Assembly (NCBI GenBank): GCA_018398765.1
Contig: JAHBMJ010001262.1
Location: 72,745 to 114,271 of the forward strand
From: Chromera velia
Lineage: Eukaryota > Sar > Chromeraceae
Direction of reading: 5' to 3'
Length of the DNA stretch: 41,527 nucleotides
The notes under the pieces are model-generated. The model saw only the letters and a list, made by a program, of their open reading frames with translations. It was not told where the DNA came from and ran no database searches. Position numbers and translations under genes: made by a program. Shown here piece after piece: positions 23,279 through 33,762 of this stretch. The stretch's first letter is position 1, and every line of letters begins with the position of its first letter.

Positions 23279-24605
23279 CTATCTTGCCATCTGGTCTACA
23301 CCCTCTGTCAACCTCTCACTTGACTGTCGCACCATTTTTTTTATAAAGCGCACTGTCTCTTTCTTCGGTCTCCTAAACGTCTCGAACACCTGAGGTACAA
23401 ACCTGATCCCCACGGCTCTGCAAACTTCATCGTAATGGGAGTGTTTATTGTTTTCCTTCTCCAATGCTGCTGCCCCTGCTTTTTTTGAGTTTCATTGCAG
23501 TCGGGCCCCAGTTTGGATTGGGTGAATCAATGTAATATGTCCCACCACTGAGTCTCCGTTTGGTAAACTTGCAAATAGATTGGACCGCTTGTCTCTTTCT
23601 TCTGCTAATGGTCCCTCCAGACTAAGTACGAGACGTAAGGTACCAAACGTTGTTTCCCCCCCCACTGTACAGTATTTTACCTCTGTCATGAGCTCAAAAA
23701 AGGCTGCTCCCACCATCTGATCGATGACGTCTCCATATTCCCTTCCTGTAGGACATTTACCTCGATCCGTATACTCCTTGGATATCACTTCTTGCTCCAC
23801 ATCCACAAATAAGTTGTCTAACAATCGGTGGAATCGGTATTAGGCCGAGTCGAAGCCTGAATGCCATATAAAAAATTGGAGGGTGTATCTTGTGATTTGT
23901 ATTACATAGAATAGTCCCCATCCACGCACTTGCTCCATTCTCCGAACAGCTGTGTAGGCGGACCCATCCTTCTGTGTCCAAAAAGGCATACTCTAGGGGC
24001 ATACTGCATAGGTGCGTTTAAAAACGATCACCCTATGATCGTATTTGGTGCCTGTCCGCATGCTGCCCCCCTTTCTGTGTCCCCTTAATAAGGAATCTCT
24101 CCAAGAAATCGTTTTCTCGTTACCGCTTGTACTATATCAAACAGCCTCCCCTGCACTCCTTTTGTACTTTCTTTTCTTCATACCTCTGTATTTGCTTGCC
24201 ACTCTTTGCAGAGGAGAGACCCTGCCGGTGCTGCTTCTACTGCCTTACCATCGTTCTTCAACGGGGAAAACGCTGTTTCAGCTTATCGTGCCCAAACTTG
24301 TTGCAACACTTTCTGCCAAATCTCTTCTGAATCAGCGTTGTTTCCATACCCCTGCTCCAACAGCCGTTTCACAACGTCTGCTAAGTACGACACAAAACAC
24401 CCCACAATGGCGGTACTTATCTGTAGCATGCTATACCGCAAGATGCCCATCCCCCTTTGTGCAAGGGAAAGCGTTGCCTGGAGGGTATGTTGCACTGTTT
24501 ACTCCCTATGCCCAATGCCCATTCCTTTTGTGAATGCGGAGAGAAGCGTGTTATCTGCTTTTGCCCACACCATTGCAGAACGAGCGGAGCATTGCGAGCT
24601 AGCAT
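23279..24605 (-). mobile_element. Decayed reverse-transcriptase retroelement, C-terminal part
   Basis: Several broken minus-strand frames, in the order expected for one element. Around 24495-24283 is LSLAQRGMGILRYSMLQ, like the 'L-x-x-G-G-L-G-L-R' block that follows the polymerase in many non-LTR elements. Around 24002-23757 is FYMAFRLRLGLIPIPP followed by Cys-Gly, like 'F-R-hydrophobic-R-L-G' before a Cys/His knuckle. Around 23464-23279 is HYDEVCRAVGIRFVPQVFETF, like 'K-Y-x-x-hydrophobic ... F-V-P-x-x-x-E-T-F' near the C-terminus. Stops and frame changes separate the blocks, so it is not functional. No catalytic YxDD block is seen in the window. The family call is by eye. Confidence 0.5.
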
Positions 24606-24949
24606 GCAGAGTAGTCTGAAAAGCGAAAACGTTCACATAATAATACATAACAAATTATAATGTCCCTACGGGACATGCCGTGGCCCCCAGGCCCCATAGA
24701 TGACAGGTGCGTCCATCATCGTGGTGCATGCAACAGCTTGTTGGCCGCAGAAAGGCGTATATATGGCCGTGGTATCTGTAAATGCCATAGAGGGCCAGAG
24801 ACGGCTGGACAGGCTTCAAGATGATTGAGAAGAAGAAACAAAGAAAATAATATACAAAGACTTCACTAACAGTGTCACATAGTGCTAACGTAAAAGAGAA
24901 AATGGAATTGTAACCGCACCAAGACATTAGTGATAAATCCCCGCCCTGC

Positions 24950-25025
24950 TAGCTCTGGCGACAGATAGACATAGCGGGAAGGCCTTAGGGCGGAACATAT
25001 CAATCAATCAATCAATCAATCAATC
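24950..25025 (+). repeat. (CAAT)n-tailed interspersed repeat, copy 1
   Basis: An approximately 45-bp module (GATAGACATAGCGGGAAGGC...GCGGAAC) is followed by about seven CAAT units at 24998-25025. The same module plus CAAT/CGAT tail occurs at 31566-31628. This looks like the 3' end of a SINE- or LINE-type element with a simple-repeat tail. Confidence 0.6.
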
Positions 25026-25404
25026 CTTAATAAATTATTCTTGCTAAAAAAAAAAAATCACAGTGCTCCCCACTTAAATCTACTTACATTTTTATTTTCT
25101 ATTTTATGAAGTCAATATATAAATCTTTTATGTATAAACACATATGCTGTACTGTTTCTTTCATTTATAAGTCATTCTAGTAGTAGCCAATTAAACACTA
25201 TATACGCCTTCTATTCTAGCTTTCTATTATGAACTTACTCTTCTAAATCATCTGTGACTCAGACTGTGAGCTAGTCTATAAAACGTTTGAACACAACATT
25301 ATACAAGACTAAAACTACACGCTTGCTACGCTTGCTGTATTAGTTGTTGTAGTCGACTGTGCCCACTTACTCACTCACCTACACTCACCAACACACTTAG
25401 TCAC
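25026..25404. other. AT-rich spacer
   Basis: AT-rich sequence with a poly(A) run near 25046. No coding region, RNA gene or clear repeat was seen before the minisatellite begins. Confidence 0.5.
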
Positions 25405-27125
25405 TAACTCATTGAGTCATTCTTGCTTTCCTCACTCACTCATTCACTCACTCACTGTCTCATTTGCTCACTCACTTACTCCCTCATATTCCCTGTCTCT
25501 CTTCGATCACTCACCCATATGCAAGTTAACGGCTTCTATTAACACGCTCCAACGGCTTTTATTCATACACTTGCTCTCTTTGTCTCTCTTCGTTTATTTC
25601 TATTTACCCACAGGCCCTAGCGGCTTGAAGTTCTGTTTGCATACTGAGTCTCATTCTCTCTTAGGGACAGGCTGTCTCTATTCATTCAGGTACCCACACT
25701 CTCATGCAAACATCTTCTGCTCATATACTTGTGCGAGTCCTTGTCCCTTTTCATTTACCCACACGCCCAAACGGCTCCTGTTCACCGAGCCTGTTCACAC
25801 TGGTTCACACACTCTCTTTCCCTGTCTATGTTCATTTACCCACACCGTCCTGATGCCCAAAATGGCTTCTGCTTACACACTCACTCTCCATGTCTCTCTT
25901 CATTCATCTTCATTGATTCACTGCATGAGGCCCAAGCGGCTTCTGTTTACACACTCGCTCTCCCTGTCTCTCTTCATTCATCTTCATTGATTCACTGCAT
26001 GAGGCCCAAGCAGCTTTTATTTACATACTTGCTCTTCCTGTCTCTCTTCATTCATTTTCATTGATTTACTGCATGAGGCCCAAGCGGCTTCTGTTTATAT
26101 ACTCACTCTCCCTGTCTCTCTTCATTCATCAGCAGGCCCAAGCGGCTTTTATTTACGCACTTGATATCTCTTCATTCATCCACAGGCCTAGCCATAGGCC
26201 CGAGCGGCTTTTGTGCAATGACACACAATTGATCCCTCTTCATTTATCCACGGGCCTAAACGGCTCGGAGTCCTGTTCCTAGCTTCTGTTCAGTTCTCCT
26301 TATCTCTCTTTCTTCGCCCACACGCCCAGGTGGCTTCTGTTTACACACTCGCTCTCCTTGTATCTCCTTGTCTCCCTTCATTCACCCACACGCCCAAACG
26401 GCTTCTGTTCACACACTCATTCTCCCTGTCTCTCTTCATTCATCCACAGGCCCAAGCGGCTCCTATATACTTCTGCATGTTCACACACTTGATCTCTCTT
26501 CATTCATCCACAGGCCTAACCATCGGCCCAAGCGGCTTTTTTTCAATGACACACAATAGATCTTTCTTCATTCATGTACAGGCCCAAGCGGCTTCTGTTC
26601 ACACACTCGTTCTCCTTGTCTCGCCCGCACGCCCAAACGGTTTCTGTTTACACACTTATACATACTCATAAACACGCTCGCTTTCTCCGTGTCTCTTCAT
26701 TCATCCACCTGCAGGCCCAAGCGGCTCCTTTGTGCTTCTACATGTTCACACACTTGATCTCTCTTCATTCATCCACAGGCCTAACCATCGGCCTAAGCGG
26801 TTTTTTTTCAATGACACACAATGGATCTTTCTTCATTCATCCACGGGCCCAAGCGGCTTCTGTTCATACACTCGTTCTCCTTGTCTCGCCCGCACGCCCA
26901 AACGGCTTCTGTTCACACACTTATACATACTCATAAACACGCTCGCTTTCTCCGTGTCTCTTCATTCATCCACCTGCAGGCCTAAGTGGATTCTGTTCCT
27001 GCACACACTTTCTTTCCATACCCTTCTTTCTCCATGCACCCACACGCCCAAACGGCTTCTGTTCACACACTTGCTTACCTAGTTGCTTACGTAGCTTCAT
27101 CCACAGGCCCAAACGCCTTCTGCTC
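25405..27125 (+). repeat. Degenerate minisatellite with a 264-bp higher-order unit
   Basis: The basic unit is about 55-85 bp and contains GCCCAAGCGGCTTCTGTTCA, a CACACACTC...CTCTCC segment and TCTCTTCATTCATCCACAGG. It recurs roughly 20 times with drift. Three neighbouring copies near 25899, 25971 and 26049 share TTCATTGATT plus CACTGCATGAGG. From about 26479 a composite unit repeats at 26743, a 264-bp period, with few changes. The open frames (Arg-Leu-Leu-Phe-Thr-His type) come from the repeat and are not genes. Confidence 0.85.
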
Positions 27126-27943
27126 ACATCTCTCCCTCTTGAACTCACCAAGCGCTGGACCCATACGCGGTGAGGCTCTCCACAACATTTCAAAGCGAAT
27201 ACTACAGCCTCCACAGCGACACACACTATATCTATAGACTGTATTTTGCGTCCCAAATCCTCAAGTGCATGAAGGTAGAAGGAAGTCGAGAAACCAGGTG
27301 CTGAAGAACGACAAGAGGGGCCAAGGAGAGAGAAAAAAGACGGGCAAAAAGAGATTCCTGCAGATTAAATGAACCGTTTTTCCTCTTTGTCAAGCACGCT
27401 CAGTCGTGGTGCGGCTTACTGCTGACTCTGTAAGGCGGCATGTCTTAATTTGCCACTGTGAGAGCTTGGTAGCATAGTCAAACAACGGAGCAATTCAGAA
27501 CAGCTTCACTTAGACGGTGTGCTTTATCGCCTTCCTTGAAAACTACACAGATGAATCTACGTACAATTCCCCTTTTGTAGAGCTCTTTCTCCATGTGTGT
27601 TTTTGTACATGCATGCATGTACCGATACATCAAGGTTAGACAAAAGGTGCATGTTCGTCACGCGCGCGCGCTGTATATACAGTTGCCGGAAAGCGGGTCC
27701 CGAAATGCAAATGTACCCGATTTAGCGCTCTTTCGACTTTTTTTTTGCCATAGGTGCGGCTAAGGGCCTTAACAGATACCATGGCCGGGGGCCACGGCAG
27801 GGTCCTAGACTCATCTTGACCCCTAGTGTCCTGGCACCACAGTGCTGCCCAATTGGAGTCAAGTGCCCAAGCAGAGAGCGAAAGGATTAATTGTCAAACT
27901 GTGGTTGGGGCGTAAGCCATCTGAAAAGATTCGCTGAAAGGAG
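27126..27943. other. Spacer upstream of the exonuclease gene
   Basis: Contains a TGCATGCATG word near 27609, an alternating CG run near 27661-27671, and the shared GGGGGCCACGGCA word at 27787-27799. No coding region is supported. The exonuclease promoter probably lies here. Confidence 0.5.
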
Positions 27944-28507
27944 ATGCATGATGGGAGATGTGAACCGGTTCGCCGTCTCCTCCAGAGTGAAAAGGTTGCC
28001 GTCTCCATCCTGAGCGTCAAGATGCGTCGCTTCATCCTTTCCAGAGCCCCCTGCCATTTGAGAAGGAGGGAAGCTATGGCCATACAATTAAGGTATTTTA
28101 ATTCTGTTGCCAAGGGAGAGTGCTTGGACCCTCCAAAGGCACTCCCTGTCTGGTCGTCCAGTGGCAATCCCAGGATGAAGCCCTCCGAGGGGGGGAACAC
28201 GGGCATGATGGTCTCAAATTTGGAAATCAAGAAGATGCCAATTTTTGAATTCAAGGGCCACATCATCACCGTGGCAAATGCAGAAGAGGAGAAGAGGGCG
28301 ATGCAGCTCCTGGAAGGAGAGAAGCTGCTGGGGTTCGACTCCGAGTCCAGGCCGTCTCCTGTGGGGGGAGGTGGGTCCTTCTCTGTATTCATGAATAGTT
28401 TGAGTGTCTTGCTGTAGCTCCCTCTCTTTTTGTGTGTGTTCTCCCATGCCTGTTAGGCAGTCTTCTTTTTCTGTCAGTCTCTCTCTCTTCTGCCTCTGTC
28501 TGTGTGT

Positions 28508-28542
<35 letters not shown>

Positions 28543-29130
28543 CGCCCGCATCCATGTATCCACGTGCATGTCCTTTTGCTTATGTGCGTCCATTTCTCCC
28601 AGACACACCAACAGCACTGGGAGAGGCTTTCGTACTTTATATTGTGAGTGTTTCTCTCCATGAGGGACGCTGCTCTGTACCTGCCGAGCTTATTTGTTAG
28701 GTTTTTTCGCAGTTTGGTGGGCAGTCGACTGTTTGAATGCGACTTTTTGGGGCGGTTGATAGAGAATCCTGTACAAGAAGCCGCTGTCATGTCAATCAAT
28801 CACGTGGCAGAATCATACATGCATGGAACCTGTGTGTACGACTGCGTCTGTGTGTGTGTGCATTCATTCGAATGGCCTCCCTCCCTCCCTTTCTTTCAGG
28901 ATCAAAGAACCCGACGGCAGTCATCCAGCTCTCCAGCGGCTCTGTGGCTGTCCTCTGGCTTGTCGCCAAGGCGGGGGGACTTCTCCCAGGCCTCGCTCGG
29001 CTCCTGACTGACGCTTCTGTACACAAGGTAAGGGAATTCAGAGACTTATGCATATTTAAGCGGACGCAAACTTTTTCTACCTACCTCTCTTTTTCTCTTT
29101 CTCCCACGCACGTACGCACACACGCACACA

Positions 29131-29190
<60 letters not shown>

Positions 29191-29415
29191 CTCGCGACGC
29201 CTCGTGCCTTAATTTCTGACTTCCCCTCTCTTCCTTCTGCCTCAATCGATGGATCCACCCAGCTGTCCTTCCATCCATCCATCCCCTTTCTTCCCGTACG
29301 CCATGTTGCCCTGCATGTTGATCACCTAATCGATTTTCTCTTCCTGTCTGTTTGTTTGTTTGTCTGTCTGTCTGTTTGTCTCTCTCTCTCTCTCTCCCCT
29401 CTCTCTCTCTCCTTC

Positions 29416-29460
<45 letters not shown>

Positions 29461-29937
29461 CTGTCTTTCTGTCTGTCTCTCTCTCTGCCTGTCTCTCTGT
29501 CTGTCTCTCTCTCTGTTTCCCGCTCTCCCTCCAGGTCTGCCATGGCGCCTCCTTGGAGGTGGTCTCTCTGGAAAGGGAATTTGGCGTCTCCCCCCGGTCC
29601 CTCATCGACCTCTACCACCAGGCTATCGTACATAGGTGCCACCCGAAGAGTCTGCAGGTGGGGGGGCGGACTGGTTCTTCTTCTTTGTATTGAAGGGATG
29701 AGACAAACACATAGAATAAGAGGGTCTAGGAAAAGTTTGCAGGTTAGAGGCGGGCAGGTGCAATGTATGGACGGGATTCGTGGACTCTGCAGAAGAGGGA
29801 GAGGTTTGACTTTCTTTCGTAGCACAACGAGAGAGGCTTCAGTTCACATTTCATCTTTGATTTCTCCTGTCTTCTGTCACTTACCTGGCACCAGTCGGTT
29901 CGTTTCTTCTTCTTCTTCTTCTTCTTCTCCTTCTTCT

Positions 29938-30011
<74 letters not shown>

Positions 30012-31391
30012 TTCCTCTTCTTTTTCTTCTCTGTGTGGGTGCATACTGTTTGTAGAGATGATCTTGCGCTGTTCGGCGCCCTGCTTCAACTTTCGCTTGT
30101 GCCTTGTGCATGCAGGGTGTAGTTGCTTTATTTCTCCAAAAGCAGTTGGTGAAGGACCTGCAGTTGTCAGACTGGGAGAGCGGGGAGCTGTCTCCATCGC
30201 AAGTCAGGTCAGGCCGCCTGACACTTGTGTGCACAAATAGATGAGCTTAAAGACAGACAAAGAGGCAGGCAGGCAGCGTTGGCAGGTAGACGGAGAGAAA
30301 GAGAGAAACAAAGAAAAAGAGACAGAGAGACAGAAAGATAGACGGATAGAACGACATGCAGCAAGACGGGCCGGTAAATAGAGAAGCAGAAGCGCGTGCG
30401 AATCGTTTTTTCCTTAAGTCTCTGTTTTCGCAGTGGACGACACTAATTGCGGACATAAAGGCCGTCCTTGCGTATTTCTCTGTCTCTCTCTCTCTTTGCC
30501 TACAGATACGCAGCCACGGACGCGTTTGCAGCTCGTGAGTGTCTGCTTGAAATGAGGAGAGCAGGGCTCAGGCGAGCAGGTCGCACGGAGGACGCCCAAA
30601 GAGCCCTTCCCCCTCCCCTGCCATCAGAACGCCTTCTTGACCCTCAGGCTGCCCGAGGAGGTCCTCAACATCCTCCAACTACGCAGCTGGCGGCCCCATC
30701 AGGTACCCGTAAGTCGGCTTCTGCACATCTTCTTGGGTCACAGGAGGATGGGGAAGCATCGTCATCGCAGCAGCAGGGTAGCCGAAAGGGGGAGAGGGGT
30801 GGTGGTCGTGTCAGTTCAGGAGGGCCAAGCGAGGAGGGAGAAGAAGATCAAAGACGGGCAGCGGCCAACAGGGAGTTGTTCCAACGATTACTGGACACCC
30901 ACGGACCCTCCATTCAGCCCTTTGCACCTCTGCTCTCTCGTGAGGGCGTTCCCCTCTCTGGAGGTTCCAGCGGGTCAGCGGGTGGGGATCCTGTCAGGGC
31001 TCTGTCTGCTCTCTGTGGGCACAGAGGGATTGGCCTCGATGTGGGGGGACTGGAGAGCACACCCGAGGGGTTCCGTTCTGTTTTGTCGATATCCACTAGA
31101 GGGGCCGGAAGGCCGCTGCACCTCCGCTTCCGGTCTCTTCACGGATACGGAAGCCTGAGGGAGGCACAGAACGACGCCGCCCTGCAGGCTTTGGTGGTGC
31201 TGTTGCAGACAGACCGAAGGGCAAGCACGACGTTTCAGCGGGCTCCCTCACAGGAATGCCACGGAAGCCCGGGAGGATCAGAATCAAACTCGCGGATCGT
31301 GACAGAGTCGCCTTCTTTGAGTCAAGCTGGAGAAGGGAGAGAGCAGAAGAGGCCCAACTCCAGCGACAGAGCCGCAACAGTAGCCGTATAA
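27944..31391 (+). CDS. WRN-like DEDDy 3'-5' exonuclease with dsRBD-like C-terminus, five exons
   Basis: Exons: 27944-28370, 28900-29027, 29535-29657, 30116-30207, 30506-31391, all GT-AG with matching phases, about 551 residues. Exo I is GFDSES (Asp132, Glu134). The next exon has NPTAVIQLSSG, the usual strand after Exo I. The third has VCHGASLEVVSLEREFG, which aligns with WRN 'VGVGIEGD' but with Glu at the catalytic Asp position. The fourth has LVKDLQLSDWE (WRN 'K..CSNW'), and the fifth begins with the Exo III motif YAATDAF (Tyr258, Asp262). Residues 419-492 (GFRSVLSIST ... GYGSLREAQNDAALQALVVL) resemble a dsRNA-binding domain. The Arg-rich N-terminus (MRRFILSRAPCHLRRR, from Met27) could target mitochondria. 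Start choice among Met1, Met27 and Met45 is open. In the last exon a second frame with a GTACCC/GTAAGT donor near 30702-30710 could mean extra introns. Confidence 0.75.
28478..28541. repeat. (TC)/(TG)n microsatellite in exonuclease intron 1
   Basis: A CT-rich run followed by (GT)n at about 28508-28541, inside the intron between the Exo I exon and the next exon. Confidence 0.85.
29115..29184. repeat. (CA)n microsatellite in exonuclease intron 2
   Basis: A nearly pure (CA)n run shortly after the donor at 29028. Confidence 0.9.
29345..29520. repeat. (TC)n/(GTCT)n tract before an acceptor
   Basis: GTTT/GTCT and (TC)n units fill the 3' half of exonuclease intron 2, up to the acceptor CCTCCAG at 29534, and also serve as its polypyrimidine tract. 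Confidence 0.9.
29904..30031. repeat. (TTC)n microsatellite in exonuclease intron 3
   Basis: About 40 trinucleotide units with occasional CTC, inside the intron 29658-30115. Poly-Ser and poly-Glu open frames here are artefacts. Confidence 0.95.
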
Positions 31392-31565
31392 CTAATTTCA
31401 TCTAGGAATTCGATGCAAGTGCCCGTCTTGCAGGCTGGCACGCAGCCAGTGTCTATGGACATGGCAGTGTGCAAGCCAATGTAGGCCAGTGTGTCCCGTC
31501 TTCAAGCCACAGTCAGGCTAGTAGTCAGGCTAAGAATCCTCTACAAAAAAGTTAAGAAGTATGTT

Positions 31566-31628
31566 ATTAAATGGCAACAGATGGACATTACGGGAAGGCC
31601 TGGCGCGGAACCAATCAATCGATCAATC
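31566..31628 (+). repeat. (CAAT)n-tailed interspersed repeat, copy 2
   Basis: ACAGATGGACATTACGGGAA...GCGCGGAACC is followed by CAATCAATCGATCAAT. It matches copy 1 near 24960 and lies about 175 bp after the exonuclease stop codon. Confidence 0.6.
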
Positions 31629-32282
31629 ATGCAAAGAATATGTTGGGAATATATTAGAAAAACATTATAGAAACTTTATATAGAAATGTTGTACAAAATG
31701 TTATAAAAACTTTAAGTTTTGAATTCAAGTTTGTGATGAAAAGTCTGCAACATACTCCTAATTTTCTTATAAAATCTGACTTTGTTCCTAATTTGGTTCT
31801 CTCTTTAAAGTTTAAATTTCTATAACATTTTTTAAAATAAATTTTTATAATATTTCTCTAAAGATCTATTAAAAAAATTTAAACTCATCTGCAGGGTCCG
31901 CCGATCGGACCTCCGTCCGAAGATGACGGGCCGGGAAGGGGGAGGGGAGGAGGGTCACCAACCATACAAATAGCCGTATAACACATAATTTAAATTAATT
32001 TAAATAACAGTTCATTACTAAACAACAGTTATTCAAGTTTACTTTATGTATATGCAACGTTTGAACAAAATATTAAAATAACTTCCTTACCAACTTTAAG
32101 TTATGTTGCCAACTAGGTTGCCAATGAATAGGTCAAAACAAAGGGGGCGGGTCTACTACTACGGGGGGGTCTAGCCTCATTAATAAGTCAGTTTTGATTT
32201 TCTCGATGGCCTTTAATATTTTTTATATATTTGGAGAATGATATTTGTACTACTAGTTTATGTCATATGTGGAGGGAAAAAG
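31629..32282. other. AT-rich spacer with a GC-rich foldback
   Basis: The sequence is very AT-rich apart from 31889-31965, which is GC-rich and contains the hairpin GGTCCG-CCGAT-CGGACC followed by a G-rich run. No gene was seen. Confidence 0.55.
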
Positions 32283-32760
32283 TTAAATTTCAAAGACGGA
32301 CCAGTCTTCTACGTAGACACCGGTAAACGCAGGTGCGTTGTCGATCTCTGCATGCAACGCCCCAGGTACGAGGCAGAACGTAGAAGTTGACTTCAATGCA
32401 GGTACAGCCATGGTCATCGTGGCTATAGGTGTCAAAGCAGGCAGAGTCTGAGTGAGCTTGGCCTAGTGCAGCGACGATCGGCTGCCGCGTAGCAAGGGTA
32501 AAGTGTTCTCTTCAGAATCGAAAAGCCAGATCAGCACGCGTGCAAAAAGAGAGTAAAAGAAGCTTCTTGCATCCTCTGCTTAAAGAGTTGCACTGCAAAG
32601 AGCCTGTACATCCCGCTCTATACTTTGAGTTCCTGCTGCTCCTGCTTGTACGCCTGCTTGGTGAGATAGAGGTGCTTTCCGTGGTTGTCCCTGTTGTGCC
32701 CCCCCTGCATACGTTTTTCTCGTCTATTCATCATTGGCTGATCCTTCGATAAAGTCGGCT
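32283..32760 (-). pseudogene. TRAF-type zinc-finger/coiled-coil gene fragment, copy C
   Basis: Minus strand about 32708-32622 reads GGHNRDNHGKHLYLTKQAYK then QEQQELKV and a TAG stop. This matches the join of the zinc-finger end and coiled coil in the two longer copies. Downstream, an open frame of about 60 codons ends at TAA (32283-32285) with FTGVYVEDWSVFEI behind a GCATGCAG acceptor near 32350. It might be a terminal exon of the same gene, which I cannot confirm. The zinc-finger part is missing, and the stop in the coiled coil suggests a relic. Confidence 0.4.
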
Positions 32761-32897
32761 ATGCGGAGTGAGCAGTGTCAATGAAGTCAGTCAACGCCAA
32801 CCTGTAATCAACAGGGACTTACAAATACTACCAATTAACTCGAATGATCAAAGGGAATTTAAAGGATTGAGAGTTACTCGATTGAGTCTCACTGATT

Positions 32898-33185
32898 TCA
32901 TTTTGGGAAGACAGCGAAGTACATAACCTGTCCGAGGTCTGCGGCAGCTGCAATCGCACTCAGTGAGAAAACCAGAATTGAAGACCAAAAGGAACATTTA
33001 AATGACTCCTTGATGCATAGAAAGAAGGGCCCGCAGTGACCTCCTGAAAGGAGCTGAAACGCAGTCTCATTGTGCGTAGTCATGGGAGGCACTCGAGGAG
33101 CAGGAGGATCGGGGCATCCTCCGCTGAGGTAGAAAAGGAATGGAGCCGTGATGAGCCCAAGCACAAGGACAGTAACAATCATCAC
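32898..33185 (-). CDS. Possible small two-membrane-segment protein (weak)
   Basis: A 95-residue minus-strand frame starts MMIVTVLVLGLITAPFLFYL, a plausible membrane segment. A Pro/Cys-containing middle follows, then a second hydrophobic stretch (SSILVFSLSAIAAAADLG). It lies 3' of the exon at 33495-33328 on the same strand and could belong to that gene. I do not recognise it, and such frames also arise by chance. Confidence 0.2.
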   Translation of the reverse strand: MMIVTVLVLGLITAPFLFYLSGGCPDPPAPRVPPMTTHNETAFQLLSGGHCGPFFLCIKESFKCSFWSSILVFSLSAIAAAADLGQVMYFAVFPK

Positions 33186-33327
33186 TGTGATGGGAAGGAT
33201 GCTGCCGTTCTATCTAGCATTCTGCATTGTTGGTCACGCAGCGGGGCAAGGAAAGGCGTGGAAAGCGGGAAGCCAGGGACAGGAAACGGATGAACATTTA
33301 CATAAAGAATACGGTGCAACTTCGTAC

Positions 33328-33495
33328 CTGAGACTTTGTTGATAGAACGACTGCCAGTCGCTTTACAAGCTCCAGATCAGTTGTGGTAGTTTTCTCGTAC
33401 TCCGTCTTGAGCGCTGTAAAGAGCTCTTTGGAGACCTGGTAGTTTTTGTCATCAGCGAAGGTGGCAACCTCCGTGAAGCCATTTGCCTTCTCCAC
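33328..33495 (-). CDS. Isolated coding exon, possibly RMDN-like
   Basis: Reads ATFADDKNYQVSKELFTALK, then TEYEKTTTTDLELVKRLAVV, and ends at CAG|GTACGA (donor at 33327). The amphipathic helix pattern and 'D-L-E-L-x-x-R-L-A' resemble the first helical repeat of regulator-of-microtubule-dynamics (RMDN) proteins, where 'D-x-E-L-x-W-R-L-A' is typical. The Trp is absent. The 5' end and partner exons are not resolved. The codon pattern and clean donor suggest real or recently real coding sequence. Confidence 0.3.
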
Positions 33496-33762
33496 AACCA
33501 GAGATCAGCAATCTGACTGGAATGCGTCTGCCGTCCTACGACTCCTGCCCAGCATCCTACATTTAATTTGCAGCGCATTGCAGCTCGGTCCGTCTGTCGC
33601 TTCCTATCTGTACATGTGGCTATGAGTCTGTTTATCTCCGTCTGCATGTGTCTTTGTTCTCATAACTGGGGACATACAAAAACAGAAAGCCATGCTCATA
33701 CTAATTCGCACTCATAGGAAGAGAAGATGAAACAAAAAAATTACTGACGGATTCGGTCTTGG

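Noticed and set aside
25405-27125. CRISPR-like array
   Set aside because: Repeats drift in length and sequence, there are no constant repeats with unique spacers, and the genome is eukaryotic. It is a minisatellite.
27859-28392. 177-codon minus-strand open frame
   Set aside because: It is antisense to the exonuclease first exon, which has the Exo I motif and phase-matched splicing.
29356-30240. 294-codon plus-strand frame including a poly-Ser run
   Set aside because: It crosses intron microsatellites and reads the exonuclease exon 29535-29657 in the wrong frame.
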